This document shows, one piece after another, positions 23,485 through 35,860 of a stretch of DNA of 64,000 bases. Source of the stretch: Primula veris (taxonomy: Eukaryota; Streptophyta; Magnoliopsida; Ericales; Primulaceae); NCBI GenBank assembly GCA_963682055.1, contig OY821750.1, positions 29,396,402 to 29,460,401 of the forward strand. Reading direction: 5' to 3'. The notes under the pieces are model-generated. The model had not been told where the DNA came from. It searched no databases and was given only the letters and a program-made list of their open reading frames with translations. Positions within the stretch are counted from its first letter, which is position 1; every line of letters starts with the position of its first letter. The position numbers were made by a program, and so were the translations under genes.

Positions 23485-23551
23485 GTCGAACTACTCGAGT
23501 AAACCTAGAAATCCCACTAAAGTAAGCTTCTTCCAGAAGATGCATTAATTT

Positions 23552-23810
23552 TTTCCCGTCCCGAAATAAGTGTCATATTTTCCTTTTTGCGACGTACCAA
23601 AACAAGTGTCTATTTTTTTTAATAGTAAATTTTCTCTTTTTATTTTTTTAAATATCACTTGTTTGTTAATAAATCATATCAAATTACACTTGTAATCTCA
23701 TATTTTAAGTAATAAATAGTTTTTGTTTGAAAATTTTGATTTTTTTATAATTTTTTGTTGAATTTTAAGAAAAATTGGTTTTCGAATGACACTTATTTAT
23801 GGACGGAGAG
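23552..23810. mobile_element. Stowaway-like (Tc1/mariner) MITE, degenerate ends
   Basis: The left end contains CCCGTCCCGAAATAAGTGTC and the reverse complement of the right end contains CTCCGTCCATAAATAAGTGT. This is the CTCCxTCCGTCC...AAGTGTC pattern of plant Stowaway MITEs. The TA target duplication is not preserved, so the limits are approximate. It has no coding capacity. Confidence 0.72.
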
Positions 23811-24423
23811 TGTATTGGATATTTAGTTGTTGACACATGTTTAAATTTACTAGATCGGATTCATGATAGTGTTTATATCTGTAACTAGAGTAATGACTAA
23901 TGAGCAATTTTATACTAATAGATTTAACATTACCCATGATACAAGTCTATAAGAGTTATAGCACTCGTTTGGTTGTGATACTACTAGTTCCGGAACTATA
24001 AATACCTGGATAGAATGGTATAACAAAATATGATGGTATTTATGGTCTGGATAGCTAGTGCGATGTAGGGTTTCTTTATATCGATATTGTGTCCGGCAGT
24101 ATTCTTCAATTTACTAGTTTACTAATGTTAGTTGTAACCAAGAAATTAATTCTTTTTTTCAAATCAATCATGAACGCATACCCAATACACATCACATACA
24201 ATAAAATGCTACATACATAATTACAATCGAAGTCCTAAAAATAAACATACATTTTAGTTGTGTCGCTCAATGTCGTTTTTGTCTTCTAATAATAGTTCAT
24301 ACTTCACTTTTCTAATACCACCCATGTGAAGGTATAACAAAAGACGAGTTTAGTGCGATTTGGAATACCAGCGGGATTAGAAATCCCATGGTAAAAAACA
24401 TACCAAACACCACACTTGTAGAA
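23811..24423. other. Intergenic DNA, possible PIF-like MITE debris
   Basis: Words such as GCACTCGTTTGGTTG (about 23961) and CCATCAAACAAACAAGGCCC (about 24460) resemble the ends of PIF/Harbinger-type MITEs. The flanking trinucleotides TTA and TAA do not match. Nothing coding was recognised. Confidence 0.3.
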
Positions 24424-24881
24424 CCCACATCCTTTCTAATCCTATTCCATAGTGCTAATCCATCAAACAAACAAGGCCCTAAGGTTTTAGTTGGAAATAT
24501 CTTGTCTAACGTCTAACTCAACTTATTAATCATATAATCCACTTAGTCTCGTCTAATGACTTAGGTTTTTAAGCTATGTCTAGACTTGTTTTAGAATATT
24601 GAACAAGAGTGATAGTCGTTTTTGTTAGAGATTTACCATGACTGATGAGCTTCCCACATCTTTTCTAATCTTATTCCATAGTTCTAATCCATCAAGTAAA
24701 CAAGGCCCTAAGGTTTTAGTTAGAAATTGCTTGTCTAACGTCTAATTCAGCTTATTAATCATATAATCCGCTTAGTCCCGTCTAATGACTTAGATTTTTA
24801 AGCTATGTCTAGACTTGTTTTTAGAACATTGAACAAGAGTGATAGTCGTTTTTGTTAGAGATTTACCATGACAGATGAGCT
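24424..24881. repeat. Tandem duplication, 229-bp unit, two copies
   Basis: CCCACATC(C/T)TTTCTAATC starts both copies (24424 and 24653). The whole unit, including GCTATGTCTAGACTTG and AGAGATTTACCATGAC, repeats in order with about 5 to 8 percent difference by eye. A partial third start (AGAGATTTAACATGAGTG) follows near 24891. No coding content. Confidence 0.88.
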
Positions 24882-25472
24882 TTTTCCTCAGAGATTTAAC
24901 ATGAGTGATGAGCGTGTTTGCCAAAAGTAGCTTATGTGCAAGATGAATATAATGGAAGCATACACACACACATATATGTATATATATGTTGTATTATATT
25001 TAGTGGAGTGTTGCTTCTTACATGACTAATCAGTGGTTGCTTACTTCTATAACCCCTACCCTCCACTATATAAAAGAGTAGAGTTAGGGGGTTTATTATA
25101 TGTATCACTTTACAATGTCTCTATATATACAATTAATAATGTATTACAACACGTTAACTTTTCTCTTGAAAATTGGAGTACAATCTACAAATCTGGGTAT
25201 ACAGTATAAATCTTGAGGTTTATCCGGATTTTATTGGGTTATTGCTCTATCGACCTTCACCAACATACCTTGAGAAATTTATATAAATTTTAACCCTTTT
25301 AGAACTATATAGCCTTATTACACGTAATCTGTATAATATGTCGTGTATATATTAATCAAGTTATATGTGCATGTGTGGCGTTTGTGTATGAATTACGAAA
25401 CAGACTAGATATATGTCATATATGTAATCTGACTAATGAATTCATTACAACTTAATGAATGTTTACTACAAT

Positions 25473-27403
25473 CACTACGAGAATTAAGGTGTTTAATGAC
25501 GAAAGTTTTCGTCATTAAAGATCCCATTTTGTCATAATAGACCTCGATAGTGATGACAATTAGTCGTCACTAGGTCGTCACTACAGGTCCGACACTAAAT
25601 GGTAACTTGTGGCGGAAAAATAGTTCGTCACTATTAACAAAATTTAATGATGACAAGTGTTCGTCACTAAACAACAACTTTAATGACAACAAGTGTTCGT
25701 TACTAACAACAGCCTTAGTGACGACATTTGTTAGTCACTATCCATAAGTTCTCGAGAGCTCCAAAGGCCCGCCAACAAAAAATATAACGTGTTCATATAT
25801 TCACATCACAGAACAGAAGAACATTGAATATCCAATTAACATTGCTTATTTAAATACAAATATACAATACATATACAAGTTCAGTATATACTGTTACACA
25901 TGTAAAGATGAATCATATTAGAAAGATTATCAAATATTACACCATATCATTAGGAAATTTGACATCACACAATTATCGATATAAGACGACTCCATGATGC
26001 CTTTTTCCCCCTCCAAAATTGTTCTGACAAACTCTGAAATCAATGAAGTTTCCATATTCTATTTCCCTTCCAAAATTGTTCAGTACATTGTGTTTTAAAA
26101 ACGGAACCTACATGAACTCTACGTGAACTCCCATCATCAACAATAAACAACCCGAAAGGCAATATGCTTCGGTGCCACGAAATTATACTCAATCGCTGCC
26201 TCAATCACCATCTTCGTACTAATCGACAACAGCACCTCCGTCACGTATGCCACGTCATCAACCACCCTCATTCTACGGCCATATCCCTGCAATATCGGAC
26301 CCTAACCACAAAGCGAAAAAGCTACTTAGAAACTTCTGTTTACCAGTATGCTCTACAGTGAAAAGGTAAAACAATATCAAATCTTTAGCTGTTTTTGCGT
26401 TTGAGTTTCTAATCCTATTATCTAGCTTTGCTTCAGAAAAAATCTAAGGAAAAAAAACAGTTGCCAAACAGTGGATATTACTATTACTACTGTTTTTAAT
26501 CACCTCGATTGTTTATCAACAATTAGACCAAATAACAGAAGATGATGATTGAACACCGTATATTTATTCAATAAAACTGAATACTATTTACTACTTTAGT
26601 CAATAATACTGATACTACTACTACTTCATTCAATTGGTTAAGCAAAATCCGTATAGCAGGTATACATTTACTTAACAAACACTTAGCCAATATTAAAACC
26701 CTAAATTTTGGTTAATTCAATTGAAAAACCCTAAATTAACTTAGTGTTACTCAACATAAACAAAATCCCCAATACCTGGTCAATCAATCAAAGTAACTAT
26801 ATGCAATATACATATTGAAGAGGAAGAATTAACAAACGCATTTACGTTATCAAATTAAAGTGACAAATGAAACAGGATAAAAATGATCAATCGGATTAAA
26901 CAAAAGAAAAAAGATATACATACATATATTCGTGAATCTACATGTATAACTACAATTAAGAAGATAAACTAGCAAACTGAGAGTTCAATTAAAACGAATG
27001 TAGAGAGAGAAAGTGAAATGGGTGTACCGAAATTGACGAGAGAGAAATTGTCATTTGATTTGTGAGAGAAATCGCTATTCTCAGAAATCATCAAAAGAGA
27101 ATATAGAGAAAGAAAGTGAAGTCGGGTTCTGTATGAGACACCATGTAGACACAGAAGAAAGAAATTAAAAGAGGGCTGAATTTTATTTGAATTATAGGGA
27201 CTGAATTTGATATTTCTGGAAGTTCTCAATTGTGACGAGAAAATTATTAAATAAATAAAGTTACCCCCTCCTAAATGCTTTGCGGGGCAATCAGATTAAT
27301 ATTAACCATGAATAGTGACGACGAGTATGTTACATCACTAAATTGATGGTATTTAATGAGAAATCTGAATTTAATCGTCACTAATGGCAATATTCTTGTA
27401 GTG
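25473..27403. mobile_element. Non-autonomous CACTA (En/Spm) element, 1931 bp
   Basis: The left end is CACTACGAGAATTAAGG and the right end, reverse complemented, is CACTACAAGAATATTGCC. The flanking 3-bp target duplication is AAT (25470-25472 and 27404-27406). Both subterminal regions carry many copies of GTCACTA or its inverse TAGTGAC, for example near 25535-25740 and 27310-27385, as expected for transposase-binding subterminal repeats. The interior has no transposase; small open frames at 26164-26361 (plus) and 26969-27229 (minus) show no known domain. It is inserted in the left arm of the giant inverted repeat, so it is younger than that structure. Confidence 0.9.
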
Positions 27404-28764
27404 AATAAATTCAATTGTGTGCTTGTAAGATATTAAATAGATGTTACTAACTTTACGTACTAATGAATTTGGATTGTGGCTTATATATTTGCAAAGTCTT
27501 CTTAGTCTTACAGATACTTAAAGACACATGTATTAACATTAATAGTGATGCAATCTGTAAATTGTAAACATATAGTAATCTATTGGACTGAATATGTAAC
27601 ATACTGAAACCCATATGACCAGTTTGTAGCTCGATGTAAATTACGGACTACTCTGTTAAACACAATAGGACTAAACTGCAACCTTTAGAATTTTCTGGAT
27701 CTACCGTGTAATAACTATGTAGTATAAATACTAAGTTTACTAAAACTACAGCACGGTCCATGTAGTATATTACTTGTATGAAACCAGTATATATGTTTGA
27801 TAAATATCAATATTCGGTCAAATATACACTCACCACATGTATGTAAATGAATTAAAAGTTAGCTGAATAAAAATTACATGTTAATTGAACAAATTGATAT
27901 GTTTCCTTCCATATAAATTTACCCCTGCATATGATATTATTAATTGGTAATTAAGAATATTTGCTTCATTACATGTTAAAATTACCATGTATTATATAAT
28001 TACTGATATGGCAATAAAATTGTAGAAAATTGATTCACATCTTGTTAGTGTAATTAACAAATCTAATTTGATATTATCGTAGATATGAATAGCATATGAC
28101 ATAAATTATTAGATAAGATCTTGTTGCATGATTTTGTATGTTAAAATCTTTATGATTGATAACCTTGAATTGGTTTCCTTTATAATAACAAATCTACTGC
28201 ATTATTAGATATAAATCCTGAAAATATCTCTGACACTACCTGTTTATATATGTGGTTAATCTAGAAATAGATAATGTATATATTAATAAATCATTGCCAT
28301 GTATGTTAGATTGCGGAATCGTATATTTTCACATTTAAGTTGCAACAATTATAAATCTTTACCAAATAGCCTCACCTATTTGGATACGATGTATACGAAA
28401 GATATAGACGGAAGTCGATATCCTAATGAGGCCGGATTTTAAGTGGCATTTGTGTCCTCCTCCTTCACCGTATTTCCTGCACGTGTTCAATTAGAGCTAC
28501 CGAAAATAGTTGAGTGAATAATAATTTTCTTGAATGTGTGTATAGATATATTTTCTCCGAGTTGGTGTCTCAGTATCGATCTGTCTTTCGATCAATGAGA
28601 GCCTATTTCCTACAAAAAGCAAAACTTGTGTTTTTTGAACCTTTATTTTCGAGATAAAGTTTGTGCTTATGCAAACTATTAACATATAAACTCGTCGTTT
28701 TGTATGATGACTAATCCAGTATTTTTCTCAATGTTGTAGAAAATTTTCAATCAAATTTGACTTT

Positions 28765-29030
28765 TTGATTTTGCATGCTCCCGACAAGAACTATTTGGAT
28801 TGGACTCAAGATATCCAAAACCATCTATACACTCCAGGCTTGTTGGATGTCATCTATGATAAGGATGAGCGTGAATTTGAAGGAACGCACAAAATGAATG
28901 CTAGGACGATGATTCTGTTCCGACGCCACTTAACAGACGCAATGAAGTCTGAGTTCATAGCAATCATCTTACCAAAAATTTTGTGGGTCTCTCTCAGATA
29001 GCGCTTTGATAACCAAAAAACAATATGTCG
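28765..29030 (+). pseudogene. Copia-type gag fragment, left copy
   Basis: The plus-strand frame contains NYLDWTQDIQNHL, LLDVIYDKDE, NARTMILFRRHL, MKSEFIAI and FDNQK after a stop codon. These correspond to the N-terminal region of copia-type gag proteins (UBN2/gag-polypeptide family: NYLxWxxDxxxHL ... A...LRRHL ... LW..L..R(F/Y)DHQK). A stop interrupts LWVSLR*RFDNQK. The rest of gag and all of pol are absent; the copy ends at the palindrome centre. Confidence 0.75.
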
Positions 29031-29335
29031 GGGCTTGGTCTTTTGGTGATCAAAGTACTCTATCAAGGAGTACCACAACATCTTTGGAGAGGTGATTGCT
29101 ATGAACTCAGACTTTATTGCACTTGTTAAGTGGCGACGGAACAAAATAATCGACCTAGCATTTATTTCATGCATTACTTCAACTTCACTCTCAACCTCAT
29201 TATAGATGACATCCAACAAGGCTTTGATGTCTAGATGGTTTTGGATATCTTGAGTGCAATCTAAATAGTTCTTGCTGACAACATCCAAAATCGGAAAGTC
29301 AATTTTGATTGATATTTTTCTACAACAGGAGAAAA
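29031..29335 (-). pseudogene. Copia-type gag fragment, right copy (inverted)
   Basis: The minus-strand frame (inside an open frame 29354-28854) reads KNYLDCTQDIQNHLDIKALL, then NARSIILFRRHL, IKSEFIAIT, LWYSLIEYFDHQK. It is the same gag segment as the left copy but uninterrupted to the DHQK motif, then runs across the palindrome centre into antisense of the left copy. It is truncated like its partner and lacks all downstream retrotransposon functions. Confidence 0.75.
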
Positions 29336-30799
29336 ATACTCGACTAGTCATCATATAAAACGACGAGTTTATATGTTTATGGTTTTCATAAGCACAAACT
29401 TTATTTCGAAACGACAGGTTCGAAAAACAGAAGTTTTCCTTCTTCTTTTTTTATAGGTTTTCTTATTGATCAAACAACAGGAGGTCGATAATGAGACACC
29501 AATTCGAGAAAATATTTAAATATAGACACATTCGGAGAAATTATTATTTACTCAACTCATTTCGTTAGCTCTACTTGAACATGACCATGAAAGACGGTGA
29601 GTGTATAAGGCAAATAGGTGAGCCATTTAAAACCCGACCTGATTAGTATACTGACTTCCGCCTATATATTTTCTAGGCATCGTATCCAAATATGTGAGCC
29701 TATTTGAGAAAAATTCATAATTTTTCCAATTTAAATGTAAAAATATACCGTAATCTACCATACATGGTAAGATTTAATAACGTATACATAATCTATTCTA
29801 GATCACATATATAAGCATGTAGTGTAAGAGATATTTTTATGATTTATATCTAATCATGCAACAAATTTTTTGTTACAAAGGAAACAAATTCAAGGTTATC
29901 AATCATAAAGATCCTAGCATACCAAATCATGTAACAACTAACATACCAAATCATGTAACGAGATCTAGTCCAATAATTTAACTGCTATATGCGTGATTTA
30001 TATCTATGATATATCAAATTAGATTTGCTAATTACACTAACAAGATATGAATTAATTTTCTATAATTTCATTGCCATATGAGGTGAAACTGTTTGGGAAA
30101 GATTTATAATTTTTCCAAATTAAATATGAAAATCTACGATTTCGCAATCTAGCATACATGGCAATGATTTAATAACATAGACATTATCTACGGTAATATA
30201 TATGATTTAATAACATAGACATTATCTATGGTAATATCACATTAGATTTTCTAATTAAACTAACAAGATATGAATCAGTTTTTTATAATTTTATTGTCAT
30301 ATGAGTAATTTTATACATGTTAGTTTTAACATGCAAGGAAGCAAATATTATTAATTACAAATTAATCATATCACATGCAAAGGGGGTAAATTTATATGAA
30401 AACGTATCAAATTTTCAAATAAATATATAATTTTTATTCAATTGGCTTATAATTAATTTATATGCATGTATGTGGGTGTATACCGAGTATTGGTATTTAT
30501 CAACCATACATACCGTTTTTCATATAAGTAATATATGACAGGAACCATTCTGTAATTTCAGTAATTCACTTATTTCTATTAGAGTTATTACACAGTATGT
30601 CCAGAAGTTTATGGAGTATTTCATTTTGGTCCTTCATATTTTACAGAATAGTCTATAGTTTCATAGAATTACAAACTAGTATTATGGGTTTCAGTCTGTT
30701 ACAAATGCAGTCCGGCAGATTACTGCATAGTTACAATTTCATGATTTTCAAGTTACAATCCTAGTATTTGATTGCAATTGTATGTAATACAATTTTACA

Positions 30800-32590
30800 G
30801 TACATACACAAGCTATTAGATTTGTACCGTGTTATTTTTTCTTAGCCTATATATTGTTATAGTTCCAGTAAGATTTATAAAGGCGATTAAGTTACATACA
30901 ACACTAGATTTACCAATTCTAGGAAATATTATATAGCCGGTATCAAACAAAACACCTATGCTTACAGATTTGAAAGTTAATTATGGATATAAAATCAGTT
31001 TGCACAACAAAAAAAACATGTCATTTTCAGGTTTAGTATGTGCATATATTATCAACTAAATCATGTTTTACCGTATAGGTTTAGATCATACCGAATAACA
31101 GAAGAGAATGGCGCATGTGAAAAAACAGATTCGTCTCAACTTTTCTACCTTATTCCTGAACTATCACCTTGCTCCTTGAAAGAGGGTGGACTCTTTCTCT
31201 CTCTAGGTAATCTCGAAATATAGTTATAAAAAACTTATTCTGTCAAGAAAAGTGACGTGTTATATGTAGGATAAGATAGCGACTTGAAGTCAGATTAGAT
31301 AAAACTCCTAACAAGATTTCGTGCTATCATATTTCCTTAAAAATCGAGATATACACAATCAATATAAATCGTGATTTATTCCACTAAAGATCACGACTGA
31401 TCTCTCTACCATAATCCGAATATCCAATTCGTTCAAATTGTCAAACATGTTCCTTATCTCCCCACGTAAAGATTAATCAGATATTTATTTATTAAATTAA
31501 ATCACTGACTGATTTCTTATTTAATAAACGTATTATTGCTAAGCCTGTCCACTTAACTTATTTGTCGTGTCGGATTATAAATCCACCTATAGGGTTTACA
31601 CGAACAAAAGTTATAACCTTTCTCAAGAGAGTATCATCAATCACTTACGGGACGTGGATTTTTTTTATTACTAATAAACACTGATACGAATAATGCTGCC
31701 ATTCAACTCATTAACTTTATTGACTCGTGACGAATCTCATCATGTATGAATCAAAATGACAAACACATTCATACATGTCTAAATATAAATATAGAAATTA
31801 AGAGCATAAAAAATAACCATGACCACGAGTTATAAATCATTTTGTCTAGTTTGCACCAAATGATTATTTCGTAACAGTCTTGTTTAATACACACAAAGTG
31901 CACTAGTAAATGGAGTTGGAATTTATCCGTTCCATATAGTCAAGACAGACCTACTAAAACCACGTACTACAACTCTACTGATGGTGTGTCTATTTTCATT
32001 TAAAATTGTAAACATATAACTTATATTTTATTAGAACCGACATTCTAATATTTCGTGTGTAATCTGTACTCTACACACTAGAACATCTACTAAATAGAAT
32101 AATAGACACTTATTTAGTCATTCAAACAATGATAATAAATAACAATTTCTCATATTATTCTTATAAAAAAAAAATCAATTCATAACATTGTCAAATATAA
32201 ATCCAAAATTAAACATGTTTTTTAGTATATTTCTAACAATTATAACATCCGTTAGGCATATTCAGTAAATTTAATTCTAGGAATTACTAGATCGTGTTTT
32301 TTTTAACACAACCGTCACACATGCAGTATACAGGGAAGTTTGAGTTATTAATACAAACATGCAAATAATTTAGAGTTGCACTATTTACTAATTTTTACAC
32401 AAATCCTTCACATATGCACGTAGTATAAGTCATAATGGGTGAGTAAAATATATGTAACAAACTCTTTAAGCCTGGTTATAGTCTTTAATTAACATGTAAT
32501 AACTATACTAAGTTTATAGATATGTGCATGCATGTACAATATTATAACAAATGTTTTATATAACCATGTACCCTTCTAACGACGGTATGT
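30800..32590. other. Extra DNA in the right arm of the inverted repeat, no gene recognised
   Basis: This stretch has no clear counterpart in the left arm. It is AT-rich with only a 61-codon open frame (31038-31223) without recognisable domain. It may be an insertion whose ends I could not define, or sequence deleted from the other arm. Confidence 0.45.
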
Positions 32591-32672
32591 TGATGAAACT
32601 CGATAGAGCAATAATCTAATAAAATCCGTATAAATCTTACCTTAAGAAAATGCAGATAATGAAACATATTAG

Positions 32673-32963
32673 CTCGTTTTTATTAAATTTTATATTATAT
32701 TGTTTCAAATTTTAAAATATTTGAGCATAATATATTTTTAGACAATTTTTTTAATATTCAATGTTTAATTTACACTAATTTATACATTTATTCCAAAATA
32801 AATTTTGTGTGGATTTTCTTTTAAAAATAATTATTGGAATGTATTGATACATGTATTATAGTAATTGTACAATTTTTTTCAAATTTTTTAGAATTTTTTT
32901 TTGGATAAAATAAGCAAGGGGACACGAAATGGGATAAAGAAATGAGGTAGAAGATTTGGACTC
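32673..32963. mobile_element. Mutator-like MITE, truncated copy (copy 3)
   Basis: From about 32673 the sequence matches 37200-37494 closely, including TTCAATGTTTAATTTACAC, TTTTGTGTGGATTTTC and GAAGATTTGGACTC at the end. Roughly the first 95 bp of the family is missing on the left, and no 9-bp target duplication remains. It abuts the outer limit of the giant inverted repeat. Confidence 0.8.
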
Positions 32964-33265
32964 GATAAAAGAGTTTACATCCCGACTTGAAGCTCAAGTA
33001 AAACCCAAAAATATAACCAAAACCATCCATAAATAACCTACAACAATAACTATGTTTTTTAAGATTATTACAGCCAAGACGTTGACATGATCATTATTCA
33101 CAATTTTGAAGTTTTTTTAATTACTATCAAAAGGTTACAAATCAATATCAGTATTTTTTTCCCTAATCAATGTATTATGCATGAATTTAAAGTTAAATAA
33201 AACTCTACGCCATGAGCTTCTAAAACAAGAAATTGTTACAACTTGGGACCAACTATCGCCACTTA

Positions 33266-33501
33266 TGCCATGTTTGTTTGATGGATAGGATAACGAGATA
33301 CTATTAGTAACATGGTATAAATAGTAAGACTATGGATACTATTAATATCTCATAGAGGTTCATGATATAACTAATACCCCTATTTTAGATGTAATATTAG
33401 TCTGATACCCCTCTTAATCCCTATTGATAAATTGTCTTCAAAACAAAATAATAAGTGAGATCATTGGGATAACTAATACTATACCCTCAACAGACATGGC
33501 C
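33266..33501. mobile_element. Tourist-like (PIF/Harbinger) MITE, 236 bp
   Basis: The left end TGCCATGTTTGTTTGATGG and the inverse of the right end (GGCCATGTCTGTTGAGG) form terminal inverted repeats. Both sides are flanked by TTA (33263-33265 and 33502-33504), the target duplication of PIF/Harbinger elements. No coding capacity. Confidence 0.78.
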
Positions 33502-34224
33502 TTAATATATCTGGCAATTTTGTCTTCTGTCCGAATTTGATCAACCCTACACACCTGTAATTCTAGTTGTTGTAGTTAAATGCAATACTAGCCTTAAAAT
33601 ACAAGAACAAAAATATAATTCCAAAATTGAAGTAAAATAAGGGTATCACCAAAACAAGTGTCTCGGGTTAGATAACAAGAAAATATAGGACATGGAGCAC
33701 CAGACTTTAGTACACCTGTATAAACAAAAATATAGTTAAAAAATTTCTAATTAACAAAAACATACCCAAAATTTTATATTCTAATTTGTATATTTCATAC
33801 CGTTATTCCAAAAGTTCATACCTTAATTTGTATATTTTATACCCTTATTCCAAAAGTTCATAACATAATTTATATATTTTCATACCCTTATTGCAAAAGT
33901 TCATACCCTTATTTTAAAGGTTCATACCCTAATTCGTAAAGTTTATACCTCAATTTAAATAATTTATATACTTATTTACATAATTCATATACATAATTTT
34001 CAACTTCATACTCTTCATTCATGGAGTTCATATATTTATTTTTCAAGTTTATACAGTAGTTAACAAATCCAACATTTATCTGTCCTCCGATCTCGAACTT
34101 TCGCGTCGCCGTCGTGGGGCTCTTTTTCAACGACCGCATCTCTGTCGTCATCAATATTGAGTTTTCGACCTCGCTGTACATGCTCGCCACTCATTCCGAC
34201 GGATGACTTCATCTCAATCTCCAC

Positions 34225-34415
34225 CGAACTGAGAGATCAGAGAGAAAGAGAGGAAGAAGGAGAGAAAGATCGAAAAAAGAGAAAGAAGAGGAGAGAGATC
34301 GAAAAAGCAATGAGCAGAGATCGGAGAGAGGGAAAAGGAGGAGAAGGGAGATCGGGGAGAGAGTGCGAGAAGGATATGGAGAGGAAATAGAATGAGAGGA
34401 TGAGAGAGAGGAAAG
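34225..34415. repeat. Purine-rich GA tract
   Basis: Nearly all purine on the plus strand (AGAGAGAAAGAGAGGAAGAA-type words). Open frames of 77 and 97 codons cross it on opposite strands, but their composition (Arg/Glu/Lys or Ser/Leu/Phe) is simply the translated repeat and is not a gene. Confidence 0.8.
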
Positions 34416-34436
34416 ATATACCAGTAATGAATGATA

Positions 34437-34745
34437 CTTCCTCCGTCTATTTTTAAGTGTCCACTATTCTTTATTGGATTTCCTAAAATAATTGTCCACT
34501 TTTTCAATTTGATAATTAAAAAGTAACAAACTTAATATTTTACCCTTTAAATAATATTAAAATAAAAAAGAAAACATAAAAGGAATAATAATGTGACAGA
34601 CTTATCATTCATGAGATATTCCATCACCATAAATGAATTTAATTATTCTTTTAATAAGTGCAATATATGTAGTTTATATATCAAATTTGTAACTCTTAAA
34701 AAGTCTCAATTTTCAAGAGGGACACTTAAAAAGAGACGGATGGAG
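34437..34745. mobile_element. Stowaway MITE, 309 bp
   Basis: The left end is CTTCCTCCGTCTATTTTTAA and the right end, reverse complemented, is CTCCATCCGTCTCTTTTTAA. TA dinucleotides flank both ends (34435-34436 and 34746-34747), as for Tc1/mariner insertion. No coding capacity. It is nested in the low-complexity element at 33720-36190. Confidence 0.85.
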
Positions 34746-35664
34746 TATTTTTTTATTTATTAATTATTAATTGAATGTATGTTTTTAATAATGTAACTTT
34801 TTATGCTATATTTTTATTAATATAATAAATGTAGTGTATGCTTATGTTAATTCTCTCTTAAATTTAATTAATGATATTCAATGGGTTAAACAAAAATTAT
34901 AAAACAACCTCTCTTTTTATAAAAATAAAGCTAACCTTCCAAACCCATAAAAACTCAAATAAAAATGAAGAACCATAATTGATACTACCCTAAATTTAAT
35001 TAATTGATTAAAAAAATTTCTAATAAAAATTAATTAATTAAAACCCATAGAACTAAATTTTCTCCAATAAAACTCAAATAAAAATTATAATAAATTAACA
35101 AAACATACTACTTTTGAAACTAAATTACCAAAAACATACCCTCACAATTTTAACTATCAAAAACATACCAAATAAATTTAATGTTGTTTATTCTTTCTTT
35201 ATCTATCTTTCATTTACTCTCTCTCTCTTCTCTTATTATATCTCTCCTTCATTTTCCTCTCTCTCACCAATTCTTCTCTACATCTCTGTCTGATGTTAGT
35301 CTCTCTCTCCTTCATTGTTGTTTGTATCTTTCTTTTATATTCCACTCTATCTCTCTCCCCTCCTCCACCACGAAAACCCGCCACTAACTACCGAACATCA
35401 TCTAAATTATATAAACATCCATATACATATAAATACGCATAAATACATACGTAATACACAAATATTACACTGGTTGATACTCCGTAATATATGAAAAATA
35501 TATAAAATTGGTGAGATTATTTTCTATCTCATAATATATGAAAAATATATGAAATTGATGAGATTGTTTTCTATTTATTGAAATTTGAGACTATTATAAA
35601 ACTTGTGGGTTTCAAGTTGAAAGAGGAGAATCCATATGTATAGTATTGAGAGAAATTCATATGT

Positions 35665-35820
35665 AGGGTATGAAGTTTTAAAATTAGGGTATGAAGTTTT
35701 AAAATTAGGGTATGAAGTTTTAAAATTAGGGTATGAACTCTTTTTTAGATATTTGATTGTGATTTAGAATATTTAGGGTATGACATTTTAAAATTAGGGT
35801 ATGACATTTTATAATTAGCA
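35665..35820. repeat. 21-bp tandem repeat
   Basis: GGTATGAAGTTTTAAAATTA repeats three to four times at 21-bp spacing (35667-35735), followed by variant copies with GGTATGACATTTTAAAATTA near 35777-35815. Confidence 0.88.
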
Positions 35821-35860
35821 TATGAATATTTTGTGAGTTTTTAGTCATTTTGAGAGAGAG

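Larger units (their letters stand above)
25190..32650. repeat. Giant imperfect inverted repeat (palindromic locus) built on copia-type gag fragments
   Basis: The two halves are inverted copies meeting near 29027. Inner arms match through gag-like coding DNA (28780-29020 plus strand; 29035-29320 minus strand). Matches continue outward, for example CATATAAACTCGTCGTTTTG at 28684 against its inverse near 29375, CTTTATGATTGATAACCTTG near 28150 against 29910, ATGGGTTTCAGT near 27610 (inverse) against 30682, and at the extremes GATAGAGCAATAA near 25250 (inverse) against 32602. Arm identity by eye is about 75 to 85 percent with many indels. The left arm is interrupted by the CACTA element at 25473-27403; the right arm has about 1.7 kb of extra DNA between roughly 30800 and 32590. 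The structure could form a long hairpin if transcribed. Confidence 0.8.

Noticed and set aside
23953..24480. A full PIF/Harbinger MITE with GTTTGGTTG and AACAAACAAGGCCC ends
   Set aside because: The flanking trinucleotides (TTA and TAA) do not match and the inverted similarity is short, so it is kept only as a weak remark.
26164..27229. Possible captured gene inside the non-autonomous CACTA element
   Set aside because: The small open frames lack any recognisable domain, splice structure or codon bias that would support a captured gene.
28854..29354. A 166-codon minus-strand open frame treated as a single gene
   Set aside because: Only the first part is gag-like. The rest is antisense of the other palindrome arm, so the frame crosses the centre of the inverted repeat and is not a natural protein.
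34157..34507. Overlapping open frames of 77 (+) and 97 (-) codons
   Set aside because: They are translations of a GA-rich tract in both directions, with repetitive Arg/Glu or Ser/Leu/Phe composition and no domain.
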